A stretch of 64,000 bases of DNA from Deltaproteobacteria bacterium. Its GTDB lineage: Bacteria; Desulfobacterota; Desulfobacteria; Desulfobacterales; Desulfatirhabdiaceae. The notes under the pieces are model-generated. The model was not told the DNA's origin. It did no database searches and worked only from the letters and a program-made list of their open reading frames with translations. The position numbers were made by a program, and so were the translations under genes. How positions within the stretch are numbered: the stretch's first letter is position 1; each line of letters begins with the position of its first letter. The DNA lies in assembly GCA_016219185.1 (NCBI GenBank), contig JACRBZ010000084.1, positions 26,005 through 90,004 of the forward strand, given 5' to 3'. Below, piece by piece: positions 22,859-32,143 of the stretch.

Positions 22859-23365
22859 ATGACAGAAGGCGTATCTTTGAATATTGACATCAGGGTTGCC
22901 ACCGAAGCGGATGTGCCGCTTATTCTTTCCCTGATTAAAGATCTGGCAAAATATGAAAAACTCCTGGATCAGGTGGTTGCCACTGAAGCGATTCTTCGGG
23001 AATCTCTTTTTGGACCGTCTCCGCGCGCAGAAGTCATCATCGGAAGTGTTCAGGAAATTCCCGTCGGTTATGCCCTGTTCTTTCACAGTTTTTCAACATT
23101 TCTGGGAAAAACGGGCATGTATATCGAGGATCTGTATGTCCGGAAGGCCCATCGAGGAAAAGGCCTGGGAAAGGCTCTGCTGATGCATGTCGCGGAATTG
23201 GCAAGAACTCGGGGCTGCAAGCGGCTGGAATGGTCGGTTCTGGACTGGAATGAACCGGCCATCCGATTCTACGAAAGCCTCGGCGCGGTTCCGATGAATG
23301 GCTGGACCCTGTACCGTCTTTCCGGAAACACGCTGGATACCCTGATGACTTCGCGTTCTGAGTGA
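22859..23365 (+). CDS. GNAT family N-acetyltransferase
   Basis: About 168 residues. The acetyl-CoA motif is VRKAHRGKGLGKALL (R/Q-x-x-G-x-G/A type), followed by RLEWSVLDWNEPAIRFYESLGA, the usual motif B. The start is uncertain: ATG at 22808, 22847 or 22859, or TTG at 22877 (LNIDIRVATEADV, with AGAAGG upstream), are all in frame. I chose 22859 as closest to family length. The substrate is probably a small amine or diamine (SSAT-like members look similar), but this is not determinable. Its stop overlaps the next gene's GTG. Confidence 0.85.
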   Translation: MTEGVSLNIDIRVATEADVPLILSLIKDLAKYEKLLDQVVATEAILRESLFGPSPRAEVIIGSVQEIPVGYALFFHSFSTFLGKTGMYIEDLYVRKAHRGKGLGKALLMHVAELARTRGCKRLEWSVLDWNEPAIRFYESLGAVPMNGWTLYRLSGNTLDTLMTSRSE

Positions 23366-23895
23366 CGGTAATGAAACAGTTCATCGCGGATGCCATGCTC
23401 GGAAAACTGGCCAGATGGATGCGCATGATGGGCTGTGATGTCGAATACTTTTCGGAAATATCGGATTGCGCGCTTTCGGATCGGGCGCAGCGTGGCAACC
23501 GGATCATTTTAACGCGGGATACCCGGTTGATTCAGCGGAAAATCAACCGCGACAATGCCTTTCTGGTTATCGGCGATCACTATCCGGATCAGCTTCGGCA
23601 GGTTGTCCGGGCCTTTAACATCGATCCGTTCAAAGATCTGTTGAGCCGGTGCCTGCGATGCAACATGCCGCTGGTCTCATGTAATAAAAATGATCTGGCG
23701 GGGAAAATTCCGCCTTATGTTTTCGAAACCCAGGACAGATTTGAAACCTGTTCCCAATGCCGAAAAATTTACTGGAAAGCCACTCATGTTGAAAAGATGG
23801 TTGAGCAGCTCAGAAATATTTTCGGTGCAAACCGCTTGCCGGAAAAACCGGCAGTAGAGCCGTTGGAGAGATTTTATGACCCTGAAACGATTTGA
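23362..23895 (+). CDS. Mut7-C RNase-domain protein with zinc ribbon
   Basis: 177 residues. The PIN-like Mut7-C domain starts FIADAMLGKLARWMRMMGCDV and has ILTRDTRL, the acidic residues of the fold. The C-terminal ribbon has CLRCN and CSQCRK, four cysteines for one zinc. Family members are predicted RNases. It starts at GTG overlapping the acetyltransferase stop (GTGA) or at ATG 23371. Its 3' end overlaps the ligase gene by 20 bases, giving a three-gene coupled operon. Confidence 0.88.
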   Translation: MTVMKQFIADAMLGKLARWMRMMGCDVEYFSEISDCALSDRAQRGNRIILTRDTRLIQRKINRDNAFLVIGDHYPDQLRQVVRAFNIDPFKDLLSRCLRCNMPLVSCNKNDLAGKIPPYVFETQDRFETCSQCRKIYWKATHVEKMVEQLRNIFGANRLPEKPAVEPLERFYDPETI

Positions 23896-25183
23896 ATCCA
23901 TCATAACCACAGACAGGCAGCTTCGGGAACACCAGACGAATGGGCTCAAGTGGACCGTGGCCCATGCCTATAACGGTTCTCCGGAATACCGCGCCAAGCT
24001 GGACAGGGCAGGGGTCGCTCCGGAGAATATTCAATCCCTGGATGATCTCAAAAAACTTCCCTTTACCACGGCCGCCGATCTTCGTGACGGCTATCCGTTT
24101 CCGCTTCGCGCCGTGCCGTTTGAAAAAATCGTCCGGATTCATTCCAGCAGCGGGACGACCGGAAAACGGAAAAATCTTTGCTATACCCAAAAAGACGTGG
24201 AGGACTGGTGCCATTTCTTTGCAAGGGCCTATGAAATGGCCGGAGTCACCCCCGAAGACCGGGTGCAGATTGCCGTGGGCTACGGGGTCTGGACGGCCGG
24301 TATCGGGTTTCAACTGGGATGTGAAAAAGTCGGCGCCATGGCCCTTCCCATCGGTCCGGGAAATGTGGATATGCAGTGCCAGTTTCTGTTGGATCTTCAG
24401 CCGACGGTTTTGTGCTGCACCGCATCCATGGGGCTCTTGATGGCCGAAGAAGTCAACAGAAGAGGGATCGGTGATAAGATCCGGATCAAAAAAATCATAT
24501 ACGGTTCCGAACGCGCATCCATTTCCATGCGCAAGAAGATATCCGAACTCTTTGGCGGTGCCGAGCTCTTTGACATTACCGGCCTTACCGAACTTTACGG
24601 TCCGGGAACCGGCATCGAATGCCCGGATCATGACTGTATTCATTACTGGGCGGATTACTATATCATGGAGATCGTCAATCCGGACACCCTGGAGACGGTT
24701 CCGGACGGCGAATGGGGAGAAATGGTGGTGACCACCCTCTGCAAGGAGGCTGTTCCCCTGATTCGATATCGCACACGGGACATTACCCGTATCATTCCGG
24801 GTTCCTGTACCTGCGGCACGATCATGCCCAGACACTCCCGGATTCGGGGCAGGACCGATGACATGTTCAAGTTCCGGGCCGTCAATATTTATCCTTCGAC
24901 CATTGATGCGATCGTCTCGGGCATACCGGCCCTGGGATCGGAATACCAGATCCATCTGTCCAGGGATGCATCCGAGCGGGGCATGATGCGGCTGGTGGTG
25001 GAGCGGGCAAAGGATATCGGAGAGGAAAGAAACGAGGAACTGTCAAAAGAGCTCGTTCATCAGGTGAAGAAAAAAGTATTGATTACACCGGTTGCGGAGA
25101 TTGTTCCGTATGGATCGTTGCCGCGGTCGGAACGAAAAAGCAAGCGCGTATTTGATACGCGAATCGAGGATCCGATAGTCTAA
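23876..25183 (+). CDS. paaK: Phenylacetate-CoA ligase family enzyme (AMP-forming)
   Basis: 435 residues, the usual length of PaaK, with GGAGA upstream. The adenylation P-loop is HSSSGTTGKR; ITGLTELYG (motif A5) and YRTRDITR (motif A7) follow, and FKFRAVNIYPS leads to the C-terminal domain with LPRSERKSKR carrying the catalytic Lys. It activates an aromatic or related acid with ATP to the acyl-CoA. No ring-oxidation (paaA-E) or other degradation genes are adjacent. The true substrate could be phenylacetate, indoleacetate or another aryl acid (inference). Confidence 0.88.
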   Translation: MTLKRFESIITTDRQLREHQTNGLKWTVAHAYNGSPEYRAKLDRAGVAPENIQSLDDLKKLPFTTAADLRDGYPFPLRAVPFEKIVRIHSSSGTTGKRKNLCYTQKDVEDWCHFFARAYEMAGVTPEDRVQIAVGYGVWTAGIGFQLGCEKVGAMALPIGPGNVDMQCQFLLDLQPTVLCCTASMGLLMAEEVNRRGIGDKIRIKKIIYGSERASISMRKKISELFGGAELFDITGLTELYGPGTGIECPDHDCIHYWADYYIMEIVNPDTLETVPDGEWGEMVVTTLCKEAVPLIRYRTRDITRIIPGSCTCGTIMPRHSRIRGRTDDMFKFRAVNIYPSTIDAIVSGIPALGSEYQIHLSRDASERGMMRLVVERAKDIGEERNEELSKELVHQVKKKVLITPVAEIVPYGSLPRSERKSKRVFDTRIEDPIV

Positions 25184-25273
25184 GTGTGCTGCAAGCCGAA
25201 AAATCGGCCCCGAAAACGGGGACATGGATGCGGCCGGCCGTCGTTATGATCATTTTTTTCGGAGTATTCTGCA

Positions 25274-25522
25274 ATGAATCAAAAAATATTTCAGATGGGC
25301 CTTTCAACCGAAACCGTTTCCCTCTACCTGCTCTGCTGCGGCCTGGCGGATTCCGGAGCCACCCTTTCCACAAAAAACCTCCTGGAGATCTGGAATGCCT
25401 CGCCCGAAGCCATGAATGCAAGCTTTCTTGAGCTGGAAGATCGCGGAATTGTTTTGAAAATCATTTCAGATGGGAAGGCCAATCACATCTACAAGCTCAC
25501 CGATGCCGACGACTGGAAATGA
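25274..25522 (+). CDS. Small winged-helix-like protein
   Basis: 82 residues, start preceded by GGAG. TVSLYLLCCGLADSGATLSTKNLLEIWNAS followed by LELEDRGIVLKIIS and HIYKLTDADDW reads like a compact winged helix (helix-turn-helix then a beta wing). The family is unknown to me. It is followed immediately by a strong terminator, so it ends the acetyltransferase-Mut7C-ligase transcript. Confidence 0.7.
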   Translation: MNQKIFQMGLSTETVSLYLLCCGLADSGATLSTKNLLEIWNASPEAMNASFLELEDRGIVLKIISDGKANHIYKLTDADDWK

Positions 25523-25525
25523 TAT

Positions 25526-25570
25526 CCACGGGCCGCATCACGAGCTGCTGCCCGTGGGGTTCTTTTTTTC
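25526..25570 (+). terminator. Rho-independent terminator
   Basis: Perfect 8-bp stem CCACGGGC (25526-25533) and GCCCGTGG (25550-25557), followed by GGTTC and seven T. It lies 4 bases past the stop of the small winged-helix gene on the plus strand. Confidence 0.85.
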
Positions 25571-25607
25571 TGTCCTGATAAGGTTTCGATTTCAGCAGAT
25601 ACACGGA

Positions 25608-26027
25608 TCAGTCATCGCCCTGATTTCTCCGGTCAATCTGGTGGCGGACACAGGCAACGATTTCTGAAGGGGTGACATCGGTTCGGATTCCGGGGCAGAA
25701 TCCCGCCATGATGTGCCAGTTTTGGGGGTCTTTCAAGACGTTTGGAATAAAGGGCCAGGCCTTGCACATCCGGGGCTTGACGGGATGAATCGTGCAGATC
25801 TTGTCTTTCCAGAAAACGCAGTATCCGTTTTCGGCCTGAGCCAGAACGGGTTTTTTCCCGGAGAACTGGCAGTAGTTTTTCAGAAATAGTTGGGGATCAA
25901 TATGAATAAAGGCGGCGATGGCCTGAACATCCTCGGGGGAAACATAGGTTCCGCCGAATCCCTTGCAGCATTCGCCGCACTGGCGGCAGTTGAAAATATC
26001 CTGGGGTGTCTGGGGATCACAGGGCAT
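25608..26027 (-). CDS. YkgJ-type cysteine-cluster protein
   Basis: 139 residues. CRQCGECCKGFGG near the N-terminus and CTIHPVKPRMCKAWPF further on form the conserved C-x2-C-x2-CC...C...C cluster of the YkgJ/Fe-S or zinc family (UPF0153). The function is unknown. The start overlaps the 3' end of recR by 11 bases, so it is the last gene of the dnaX-ybaB-recR operon. Confidence 0.9.
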   Translation of the reverse strand: MPCDPQTPQDIFNCRQCGECCKGFGGTYVSPEDVQAIAAFIHIDPQLFLKNYCQFSGKKPVLAQAENGYCVFWKDKICTIHPVKPRMCKAWPFIPNVLKDPQNWHIMAGFCPGIRTDVTPSEIVACVRHQIDRRNQGDD

Positions 26028-26616
26028 GGCGGGTCTCCATGGCTCTTTTCAGGGTAACCTGATCAATGTATTTCAAGTCTCCGCCAATGGGCACCCCGGA
26101 GGCAATGCGGGTGACCTTGACCGGAAATTTCTCGAGAAGACCCAGGAGGTAAGAAGCCGTTGCCTCGCCTTCCACATGGGTGCCTGTGGCCAGAATGACT
26201 TCCTGAATCCCGCCCTCTGCAATCCTTGCAATCAATTCCTTGATGCGGATGGCATCGGGTCCGACGCCATCCATGGGGGACAGTGCGCCTTGAAGGACAT
26301 GGTACCGTCCATTGTATGCGCCTGATTTTTCAATCGACACCATATCCGCGGGCTGTTCGACCACGCAGAGCAGCCGCCCATCCCTGGAGGGATTGCTGCA
26401 GATGTTGCAGCGTTCTTCTTCGCTGAGCGAAAAACAGATGGCGCACAATCTGACCTTGTCCTTCAGTTCTCCGATGCTTCTTGCCAGTTGTTCCGCATCG
26501 CTGCGGGAAGACCGAAGGATATACATGGCCAGACGCTCTGCGGTCTTTTCGCCGATGCCCGGAAGCTTGCTGAGCTGGCGAATGACCTGCCGAATGGATG
26601 TGGGGTAATGGTTCAT
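26017..26616 (-). CDS. recR: Recombination protein RecR
   Basis: 199 residues, standard length. Helix-hairpin-helix (LSKLPGIGEKTAERLAMYI), C4 zinc finger (CAICFSLSEEERCNIC) and a Toprim domain (LLCVVEQPADMVSIE, then GALSPMDGVGPD and ATGTHVEGEAT). RecR acts with RecF/RecO in loading RecA at gaps. It lies 5 bases after the YbaB gene, the common dnaX-ybaB-recR order. Confidence 0.97.
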   Translation of the reverse strand: MNHYPTSIRQVIRQLSKLPGIGEKTAERLAMYILRSSRSDAEQLARSIGELKDKVRLCAICFSLSEEERCNICSNPSRDGRLLCVVEQPADMVSIEKSGAYNGRYHVLQGALSPMDGVGPDAIRIKELIARIAEGGIQEVILATGTHVEGEATASYLLGLLEKFPVKVTRIASGVPIGGDLKYIDQVTLKRAMETRHAL

Positions 26617-26621
26617 GGTTG

Positions 26622-26945
26622 TTACATCAGCCCCGGGATATTGAGGCCCCCGGTGAGTTTGCTCATTTCACCGGAAACCATTTCCTGGGATTTGGCAAGG
26701 GCGTCGTTGACTGCCGCAAGAATCAGATCCTGAAGCATTTCAACATCCTCCGGATCCACCACTTCTTTTTCGATCTGAATGGAGACGATCTGCTGTTTGC
26801 CGTTGGCAACGACTTTGATCATCCCGCCGCCGGAAGCGGTTTCAACCGTTTTTTCAGACAGTTCTTCCTGAAGCTTGGCCATCTTGGCCTGAAGCTTCTG
26901 GGCCTGTTTCATCATATTTCCCATATTTCCCATATTTTTCATCAT
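26622..26945 (-). CDS. YbaB/EbfC nucleoid-associated protein
   Basis: 107 residues. A Met/Gly-rich start, coiled LQAKMAKLQEELSEKTVE, the typical GGGMIKVVANGKQQIVSIQIE core, and LILAAVNDALAKSQEM. Forms a tweezer-like dimer that binds DNA. The start overlaps the dnaX stop by 4 bases (ATGA). Confidence 0.95.
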   Translation of the reverse strand: MMKNMGNMGNMMKQAQKLQAKMAKLQEELSEKTVETASGGGMIKVVANGKQQIVSIQIEKEVVDPEDVEMLQDLILAAVNDALAKSQEMVSGEMSKLTGGLNIPGLM

Positions 26946-28675
26946 GCGGGTCTCTCCTTCTCTATCTTGATATCTGCAACCGTTCCGCCAAAGATCTCAA
27001 TGACATCGGCAACGAGGGGGTGGTTTAATGCTTCCTGCCTCAGGTACTGGGCCTGGCTGGCCCTGACCTGATTTTCCGGAAGCGCTTCTTTTTCAGCCTG
27101 GATGACCAGCTTTATCGGCCCTTCAAATAACTGGCTGATGACCGTTTTCAGCAGGGCTTCATTTTTCGGCTGGCGGATTCGGTTCAGGTTGAATCCATTA
27201 CCGGAAAAATGAATCTCCAGGGTATGATTTTCTATTTTCTTCAGTTTGGATCGGGATAAAACAGGCGCAAGGGCCGGAGATGTTTCCGATACCTTGTCCA
27301 CAATCCGCTTCAAGACCGCATCCAGTGCTGATTCAGATTCCAGGGCCTCGATTTGAAGGAGCGGCTGCGGGCTTTTTTCAGGGGTATCCGGATGAACGGC
27401 AGCACGCGGTTCCGGTACGGGCAGAGGCCGCATCTGTTCAGGTTCAGGTTCAGGCTCGGATTCGGATTCAGGCTCGGGTTCCGGGATGACATACGGGCGC
27501 TGCGCTTCAACAAGCCGGTGCGGGGACGAATGAATTCCCTTTTGCAAAAGATCCAGCTTTTCAATGAGATCATCAATGGGCAGCGCGGGCCGGGTCTGAA
27601 TAATTCTGAAAAAAACCAGCTCCAGGGCCAGCCTGGGAAGGCTGGAGTAGCGAATCGTGGCTTCCTCTGAAAAGAGCATGTCAAAAATATGATTCAGCGA
27701 TGAAGCCGAAACCGACTTTACCTGCTGCTGCATCCGGTCAATTTCATGGGGGGGCACATCAACGAGCTGCTGGGCCTTTTTGCTTATTTTGACTACCAGC
27801 AGGTTGCGGAAATGTTCGACAAGCGAGCTGTAAAGACGTTTTAAGTCCAGGCCGTTTTCATAACCGGTTTCCAGAAGATTCAGGATTTCCGCGATATCCC
27901 CGTTTAAAACCGCCTGGGAAAAATCAAAGAGAAATTGTCTGTCAATGACGCCAAGAAGGCTGATGACCAGATCGTGGGTGATTTTGCCTTCGGAAAAGGA
28001 AAGGATTTGATCCAGAAGGCTCAAGGCATCCCGCATGCTGCCGCCGGCTTCCTGGGAAACGACGAGAAGGCTTTCCGGCGGGATATCCACCGCTTCCTTT
28101 ACGCAGAGCGCTTGAAGATGTTCAAAAATCGATCGGGTGTCAATCCGGCGAAGGTCATGGCGCTGGCATCTGGAGAGAATGGTCAGGGGAATCTTCTGCG
28201 GCTCTGTGGTTGCGAACATGAAAAGCACATGGGCAGGGGGCTCTTCAAGGGTTTTCAGCAGGGCATTAAAGGCCGCGGCCGTGAGCATGTGGACTTCATC
28301 GATGATATAGATTTTATAGCGGCTGTGGGAAGGCATGTACCGGACATTGTCTCTTAAGTCGCGGACCTGATCCACACTGTTGTTGGATGCTCCGTCAATT
28401 TCAAAGACATCCACCGCCTGACCCGATGTGATTTCCAGGCATGAACGGCAGGCATTACAGGGGGAAACGGTCGGTCCCTGCTGACAGTTCAGCGCTTTTG
28501 CCAGAATACGGGCAATGGTGGTTTTGCCGGTTCCCCTTGGCCCGGTAAACAAAATGGCATGGGCAACCCGGCCGGATGAGATGGCATGACCGAGGGTTTG
28601 CGTGACATGATCTTGTTTGACGACATCAGCAAAGGTCTGAGGTCGATATTTACGGGCAAGAACCAGATAAGACAT
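26942..28675 (-). CDS. dnaX: DNA polymerase III subunit gamma/tau
   Basis: 577 residues from MSYLVLARKYRPQTF (ATG 28675, AGGA upstream); an 8-residue extension is possible but unneeded. Walker A is GPRGTGKTT, the zinc finger is CQQ...CNACRSC, Walker B is IYIIDEVHML, and sensor ATTEPQKIP follows, giving a clamp-loader AAA+ domain. Between the ATPase/collar and the tau tail is an acidic Pro-Glu/Ser-Glu linker (residues ~395-415) encoded by near-repeats of GGTTC/GGATTC. No obvious slippery heptamer for making gamma was found. First protein gene of the recR operon, just downstream of two tRNA-Ser genes. Confidence 0.96.
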   Translation of the reverse strand: MSYLVLARKYRPQTFADVVKQDHVTQTLGHAISSGRVAHAILFTGPRGTGKTTIARILAKALNCQQGPTVSPCNACRSCLEITSGQAVDVFEIDGASNNSVDQVRDLRDNVRYMPSHSRYKIYIIDEVHMLTAAAFNALLKTLEEPPAHVLFMFATTEPQKIPLTILSRCQRHDLRRIDTRSIFEHLQALCVKEAVDIPPESLLVVSQEAGGSMRDALSLLDQILSFSEGKITHDLVISLLGVIDRQFLFDFSQAVLNGDIAEILNLLETGYENGLDLKRLYSSLVEHFRNLLVVKISKKAQQLVDVPPHEIDRMQQQVKSVSASSLNHIFDMLFSEEATIRYSSLPRLALELVFFRIIQTRPALPIDDLIEKLDLLQKGIHSSPHRLVEAQRPYVIPEPEPESESEPEPEPEQMRPLPVPEPRAAVHPDTPEKSPQPLLQIEALESESALDAVLKRIVDKVSETSPALAPVLSRSKLKKIENHTLEIHFSGNGFNLNRIRQPKNEALLKTVISQLFEGPIKLVIQAEKEALPENQVRASQAQYLRQEALNHPLVADVIEIFGGTVADIKIEKERPA

Positions 28676-28760
28676 ATTGATTTCCTGACAGAAAGCCATC
28701 GGAAGGTCAACAGAGAGCGATTTCTCGCCGTAAAATCGGGGCTGGGAATGGATATGAAAC

Positions 28761-28853
28761 TGGCGGAGAGAGAGGGGTTCGAACCCTCGGCGCCGCTATT
28801 AACAGCGCACACGATTTCCAGTCGTGCTCCTTCAGCCGCTCGGACATCTCTCC
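28761..28853 (-). tRNA. tRNA-Ser (anticodon GGA)
   Basis: 93 nt, long variable arm. Acceptor GGAGAGA/TCTCTCC with encoded CCA. Anticodon stem CACGA/TCGTG with loop CTGGAAA. Variable arm around GCGCTGTTAATAGCGGC. It lies 85 bases upstream of dnaX on the same strand. Confidence 0.96.
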
Positions 28854-28892
28854 AGAATCAAACAGGGGGATCATCATTCAGGCCCAAATCTT

Positions 28893-28986
28893 TGGCGGAG
28901 AGGGTGGGATTTGAACCCACGATCCCGTTTTTAGACAGGATACCGCTTTTCGAGAGCGGGGCCATCAGCCGCTCGGCCACCTCTCC
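28893..28986 (-). tRNA. tRNA-Ser (anticodon CGA)
   Basis: 94 nt, long variable arm (TATCCTGTCTAAAAACGGGAT). Acceptor GGAGAGG/CCTCTCC with encoded CCA. Anticodon stem CCGCT/AGCGG with loop CTCGAAA. Tandem with tRNA-Ser(GGA), 39 bases apart. Confidence 0.96.
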
Positions 28987-29209
28987 ATCACCCTCTGACT
29001 TAAGACGATCATAGATATACTTTTTGAAAATTCCTGTCAATGATCTTATTGAGTTTTTTTGCATTCAGACTTGAATAACCTCCAGGTTTATAGTATTCCT
29101 TGCCCGCGTTCTGTTGGAAATCGGAAGCCGGGAGTCGTCAGGGATGAATTTTCCGGTGATTCCGTGCTTCCTGATAATTTCATTCATTGTTTTATTAAGG
29201 ATATGTCTG

Positions 29210-30547
29210 ATGGCCAAAATTGTTCCATTCCGGGGAATCGTGTATAACCCCGAAAGGGTAGAGAATCTGGCAAGTGTTGCCACCCCCCCGTATGACGTGA
29301 TAACGCCTCAAGAGCAGCTTGCCTTTTATGAGCGTCATCCCTGGAATATCATTCGGTTGATCCTGGGGAAGACATCTGAAAAGGATACGCCCCAAGACAA
29401 TCGCCATACCCGTTCGGCGGATTTTTTTAATGCCTGGCTGTCCGAAGGCGTCCTGATTCAGGATCCTTCCCCGGCATTTTATCTGACGTCCATTGATTTT
29501 ACGGTTCATTCCCGAAAAATCACCCGATGGGGCCTGATTTCTCAGGTAGCCCTGGAGCCCTTTGAAAAGGGCGTGGTCCTGCCGCATGAGAAAACATTTT
29601 CCCGGGTGAAATCGGAAAGACTGGAGCTGATGAAGTCCTGTCACGCCAATTACAGCCCGATATTTTCCCTGTATTCGGATTCCGAGCAGACGGTTGTGAA
29701 TACCCTGAGGCAATCCTGCTCTGAAATGGCACCGGACATGAAATTTGTCGATACTTACGGCCACCTCCATCAGTTGTGGCGGGTAACGGATGGGGCGGTC
29801 CACCGGATAATTTCCGATTTCATGAACGATAGATCCATTTTTATCGCGGATGGCCACCACCGGTACGAAACCGCCCTGAACTACAGGCAGTGGATAGCGG
29901 ACCGGACACCGGGGTTTTCTCCGGAGCATCCGGCCAATTTCATCATGATGTATTTATGCGGCATGGAAGATCCGGGGCTGGTGATCCTGCCGGCGCACCG
30001 CATGGTGAAGGCCATTTCCCGTGAAACAATGGATGCGTTCATTAACGCCGCAAAAGCCTGCTTTGATATCAGCCGGTTTCCTATGGAGTCCGGAATCGAT
30101 CCCGGGACAGCGGCGGAAAAATGGGATGGCATCTTAAATGCCGATAGCTCACAAACCCGGATCGGCGTTGTGATCAAAAATCTCCCGCAGGGATATCTGT
30201 TCAGTCTGAAACCCGGCGTCATGCAGCGGATGTTCGGGCATGAGATGTCGGAACGGATGCTGGAGCTGGATGTGACGGTATTGACCCGGCTGGTATTGAT
30301 GGAACTCCTGGGTCTGAATCACGGCCAACTGGACGATGAATCCGTCATGAGTTATTCCAGCAAGACGGAAGTTGCCCTGGAGGCCGTCAGAACCGGGGAG
30401 TGCGATGCCGCCTTTATCCTGAATTCCACCCGGATCGATCAGGTCAAGCGGATTGCCGAAGCAGGAGAAATCATGCCTAGAAAATCCACGTATTTTTATC
30501 CGAAGGTGGTTACCGGTCAGGTATTAAACCGGCTGACCGAAAGCTGA
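29210..30547 (+). CDS. DUF1015 family protein
   Basis: 445 residues from the ATG at 29210 (AAGGA nine bases upstream); an earlier in-frame ATG at 29114 adds a hydrophobic leader not typical of the family. Signature MAKIVPFRGIVYN, ATPPYDVI, IADGHHRYETAL with paired histidines, and YSSKTEVALEAV near the C-terminus. Often found next to serine or phosphoglycerate genes, of unknown biochemical function. Stops 10 bases before the convergent trmN6. Confidence 0.9.
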   Translation: MAKIVPFRGIVYNPERVENLASVATPPYDVITPQEQLAFYERHPWNIIRLILGKTSEKDTPQDNRHTRSADFFNAWLSEGVLIQDPSPAFYLTSIDFTVHSRKITRWGLISQVALEPFEKGVVLPHEKTFSRVKSERLELMKSCHANYSPIFSLYSDSEQTVVNTLRQSCSEMAPDMKFVDTYGHLHQLWRVTDGAVHRIISDFMNDRSIFIADGHHRYETALNYRQWIADRTPGFSPEHPANFIMMYLCGMEDPGLVILPAHRMVKAISRETMDAFINAAKACFDISRFPMESGIDPGTAAEKWDGILNADSSQTRIGVVIKNLPQGYLFSLKPGVMQRMFGHEMSERMLELDVTVLTRLVLMELLGLNHGQLDDESVMSYSSKTEVALEAVRTGECDAAFILNSTRIDQVKRIAEAGEIMPRKSTYFYPKVVTGQVLNRLTES

Positions 30548-30557
30548 TAAATAGACT

Positions 30558-31295
30558 TCAGGGGTTAAACATGGCCTGAACACTGTCGGTATACGTGCCG
30601 TCGGGCCGGTAGATCACCAGCGGTTCATGGACGGCAGCGCCGGGGCGACCTCCCTTGATGCCGGAAACCAGAACGAGGCGGGCCGGCTCATTGCCTTTAG
30701 CGTGAACCGTCTGAATGTGTTTGGGTTCGATACCGGCGGATCGCAGGTTCGTCAGAAGATCCGTGATTCGTTCCGCGGGATAGATGATTGCGAACCTGCC
30801 GCCGATGCCGAGCAGCCTGGCGGCGGCACTGGCTACATCCTGAAGGGTTGCCAGGATTTCATGCCTGGCAACTGCCCGCTGAGGGTGGGGGTTGACCCTT
30901 CCGGATAGGCCTTTTCTGTAAGGGGGATTGCTGATCACTATATCCACCGGTCCCGAAACAGCTTGAATCGAAAGCGATCTCATATCTTCGCGGATAATGG
31001 TGATGCGTCCTTTGAGTCCGTTGATTTTAACATTCCGCGCTGCCAGCTCCGCCAGCTCCGGTTGCACTTCAATTCCCGTAATGCTCACCGCCGGATGCCG
31101 GTGCCCCAGGATCAGGGGAATGATGCCGCATCCGGTGCCTAAATCCACGATACGATCTCCGGTCTCGGGGGCTGAAAATGCGGCAAGCAGCACGGCGTCG
31201 ATGGAAAATCGGTATCCTTCCCGGTGCTGAAAGACCTTGATCCCGCCATTGAAAAACGTATCTTCAGTCAGGTTAAGAAGGGTCATATCCGTCAT
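30558..31295 (-). CDS. trmN6: tRNA1(Val) adenine-N6-methyltransferase (TrmN6-like)
   Basis: 245 residues. SAM motif VDLGTGCGIIPL and the adenine-N6 catalytic motif ISNPPYRKG, followed by HPQRAVARHE and GGRFAIIYPAERITDLL, the usual TrmN6/YfiC pattern. Modifies A37 of tRNA1(Val) in known members. MTDM or MTLL starts are both possible. Convergent with the DUF1015 gene. Confidence 0.9.
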   Translation of the reverse strand: MTDMTLLNLTEDTFFNGGIKVFQHREGYRFSIDAVLLAAFSAPETGDRIVDLGTGCGIIPLILGHRHPAVSITGIEVQPELAELAARNVKINGLKGRITIIREDMRSLSIQAVSGPVDIVISNPPYRKGLSGRVNPHPQRAVARHEILATLQDVASAAARLLGIGGRFAIIYPAERITDLLTNLRSAGIEPKHIQTVHAKGNEPARLVLVSGIKGGRPGAAVHEPLVIYRPDGTYTDSVQAMFNP

Positions 31296-31374
31296 TTCAG
31301 TTAATATTCAAGCTGACACTTTTTGCAGACCGGTGATGCGAAAAATGCACTTCCTTTACTTCCCGTTAACGGCT

Positions 31375-32118
31375 TTATTGAATATTTTTGAATTTGTTGA
31401 GGGATACCAGTATGGCATTGACAATGGATTCTTGATGCTCTGGCCTTGTCACATACGCTTCATCGGATGGATCAACGATCACGCCGACCTCGAGCAGTAC
31501 CGCCGGTATTTTGGATTGTTTCAGTACCACCAGGTCATCATATTGATAAATCCCGAGATCGGCATCCAGCAACGGGCGGCCTTCTCCCGGGATGGGTTCC
31601 GCATGATGCAATGTCGGCTTTCGCCCGAGTTTTATCAGTTCCTCGCCCAATAATTTGGCAAAAATGAAAGAGCGGTCAAATTCCTGGTTTTTTCGGGAAA
31701 CGAATATTGAATAGCCCGAGATCGGTTTGCGTGTCCGATACGCTTTTTTGCCGTCCTGCTCAATGGGTTCCAAATATACCAACTGCGCTGAATCATGATG
31801 GATTGAGAGCATCGCCAGGGCATTGTGCGAATTGGCAATATTAGCTCTGTCTTCGAGCTTGATTTCCTGGCCGGGGCTGCGTGTCGGAATTGTAACAAAG
31901 CCTGCTCCGGCAAGAGCATCTGATATCTTTGAAACCAGATTGTCATTATACGTAACTTCATATTTACCGGTTATGCTTACAGCCCCCGGCATTTTATTCG
32001 TGTGTCCCGCATCGAGAATCACAACGGGTTTTTCGGCATCATCCGACCTGGCAAACGATGGCAGACCTGATAAAATGAATACAACACACGATATGACGAT
32101 CAGCTTTCCCTTTTTCAT
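31375..32118 (-). CDS. Exported N-acetylmuramoyl-L-alanine amidase (Amidase_3)
   Basis: 247 residues: signal peptide (KLIVISCVVFILSG...ARSDD), then the zinc amidase fold with VILDAGHTNK (His), YEVTYNDN (Glu), MLSIHHDSA (His) and catalytic Glu in VLLEVGVIVDP. Cleaves the lactyl-amide bond between MurNAc and the stem peptide in the periplasm. No AMIN or SPOR targeting domain. It follows an LprI-like gene 25 bases upstream on the same strand, so the two are probably co-transcribed. Confidence 0.9.
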   Translation of the reverse strand: MKKGKLIVISCVVFILSGLPSFARSDDAEKPVVILDAGHTNKMPGAVSITGKYEVTYNDNLVSKISDALAGAGFVTIPTRSPGQEIKLEDRANIANSHNALAMLSIHHDSAQLVYLEPIEQDGKKAYRTRKPISGYSIFVSRKNQEFDRSFIFAKLLGEELIKLGRKPTLHHAEPIPGEGRPLLDADLGIYQYDDLVVLKQSKIPAVLLEVGVIVDPSDEAYVTRPEHQESIVNAILVSLNKFKNIQ

Positions 32119-32143
32119 TTATCAGGCCCGCCTTGAACCCATA

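Noticed and set aside
23810..24955. 381-residue open frame antisense to the CoA ligase
   Set aside because: Shadow of the ligase; the ligase motifs and coupled operon are on the plus strand.
23362..25183. A phenylacetate degradation operon
   Set aside because: Only the ligase is present; no paaABCDE, paaG/Z or thiolase genes adjoin.
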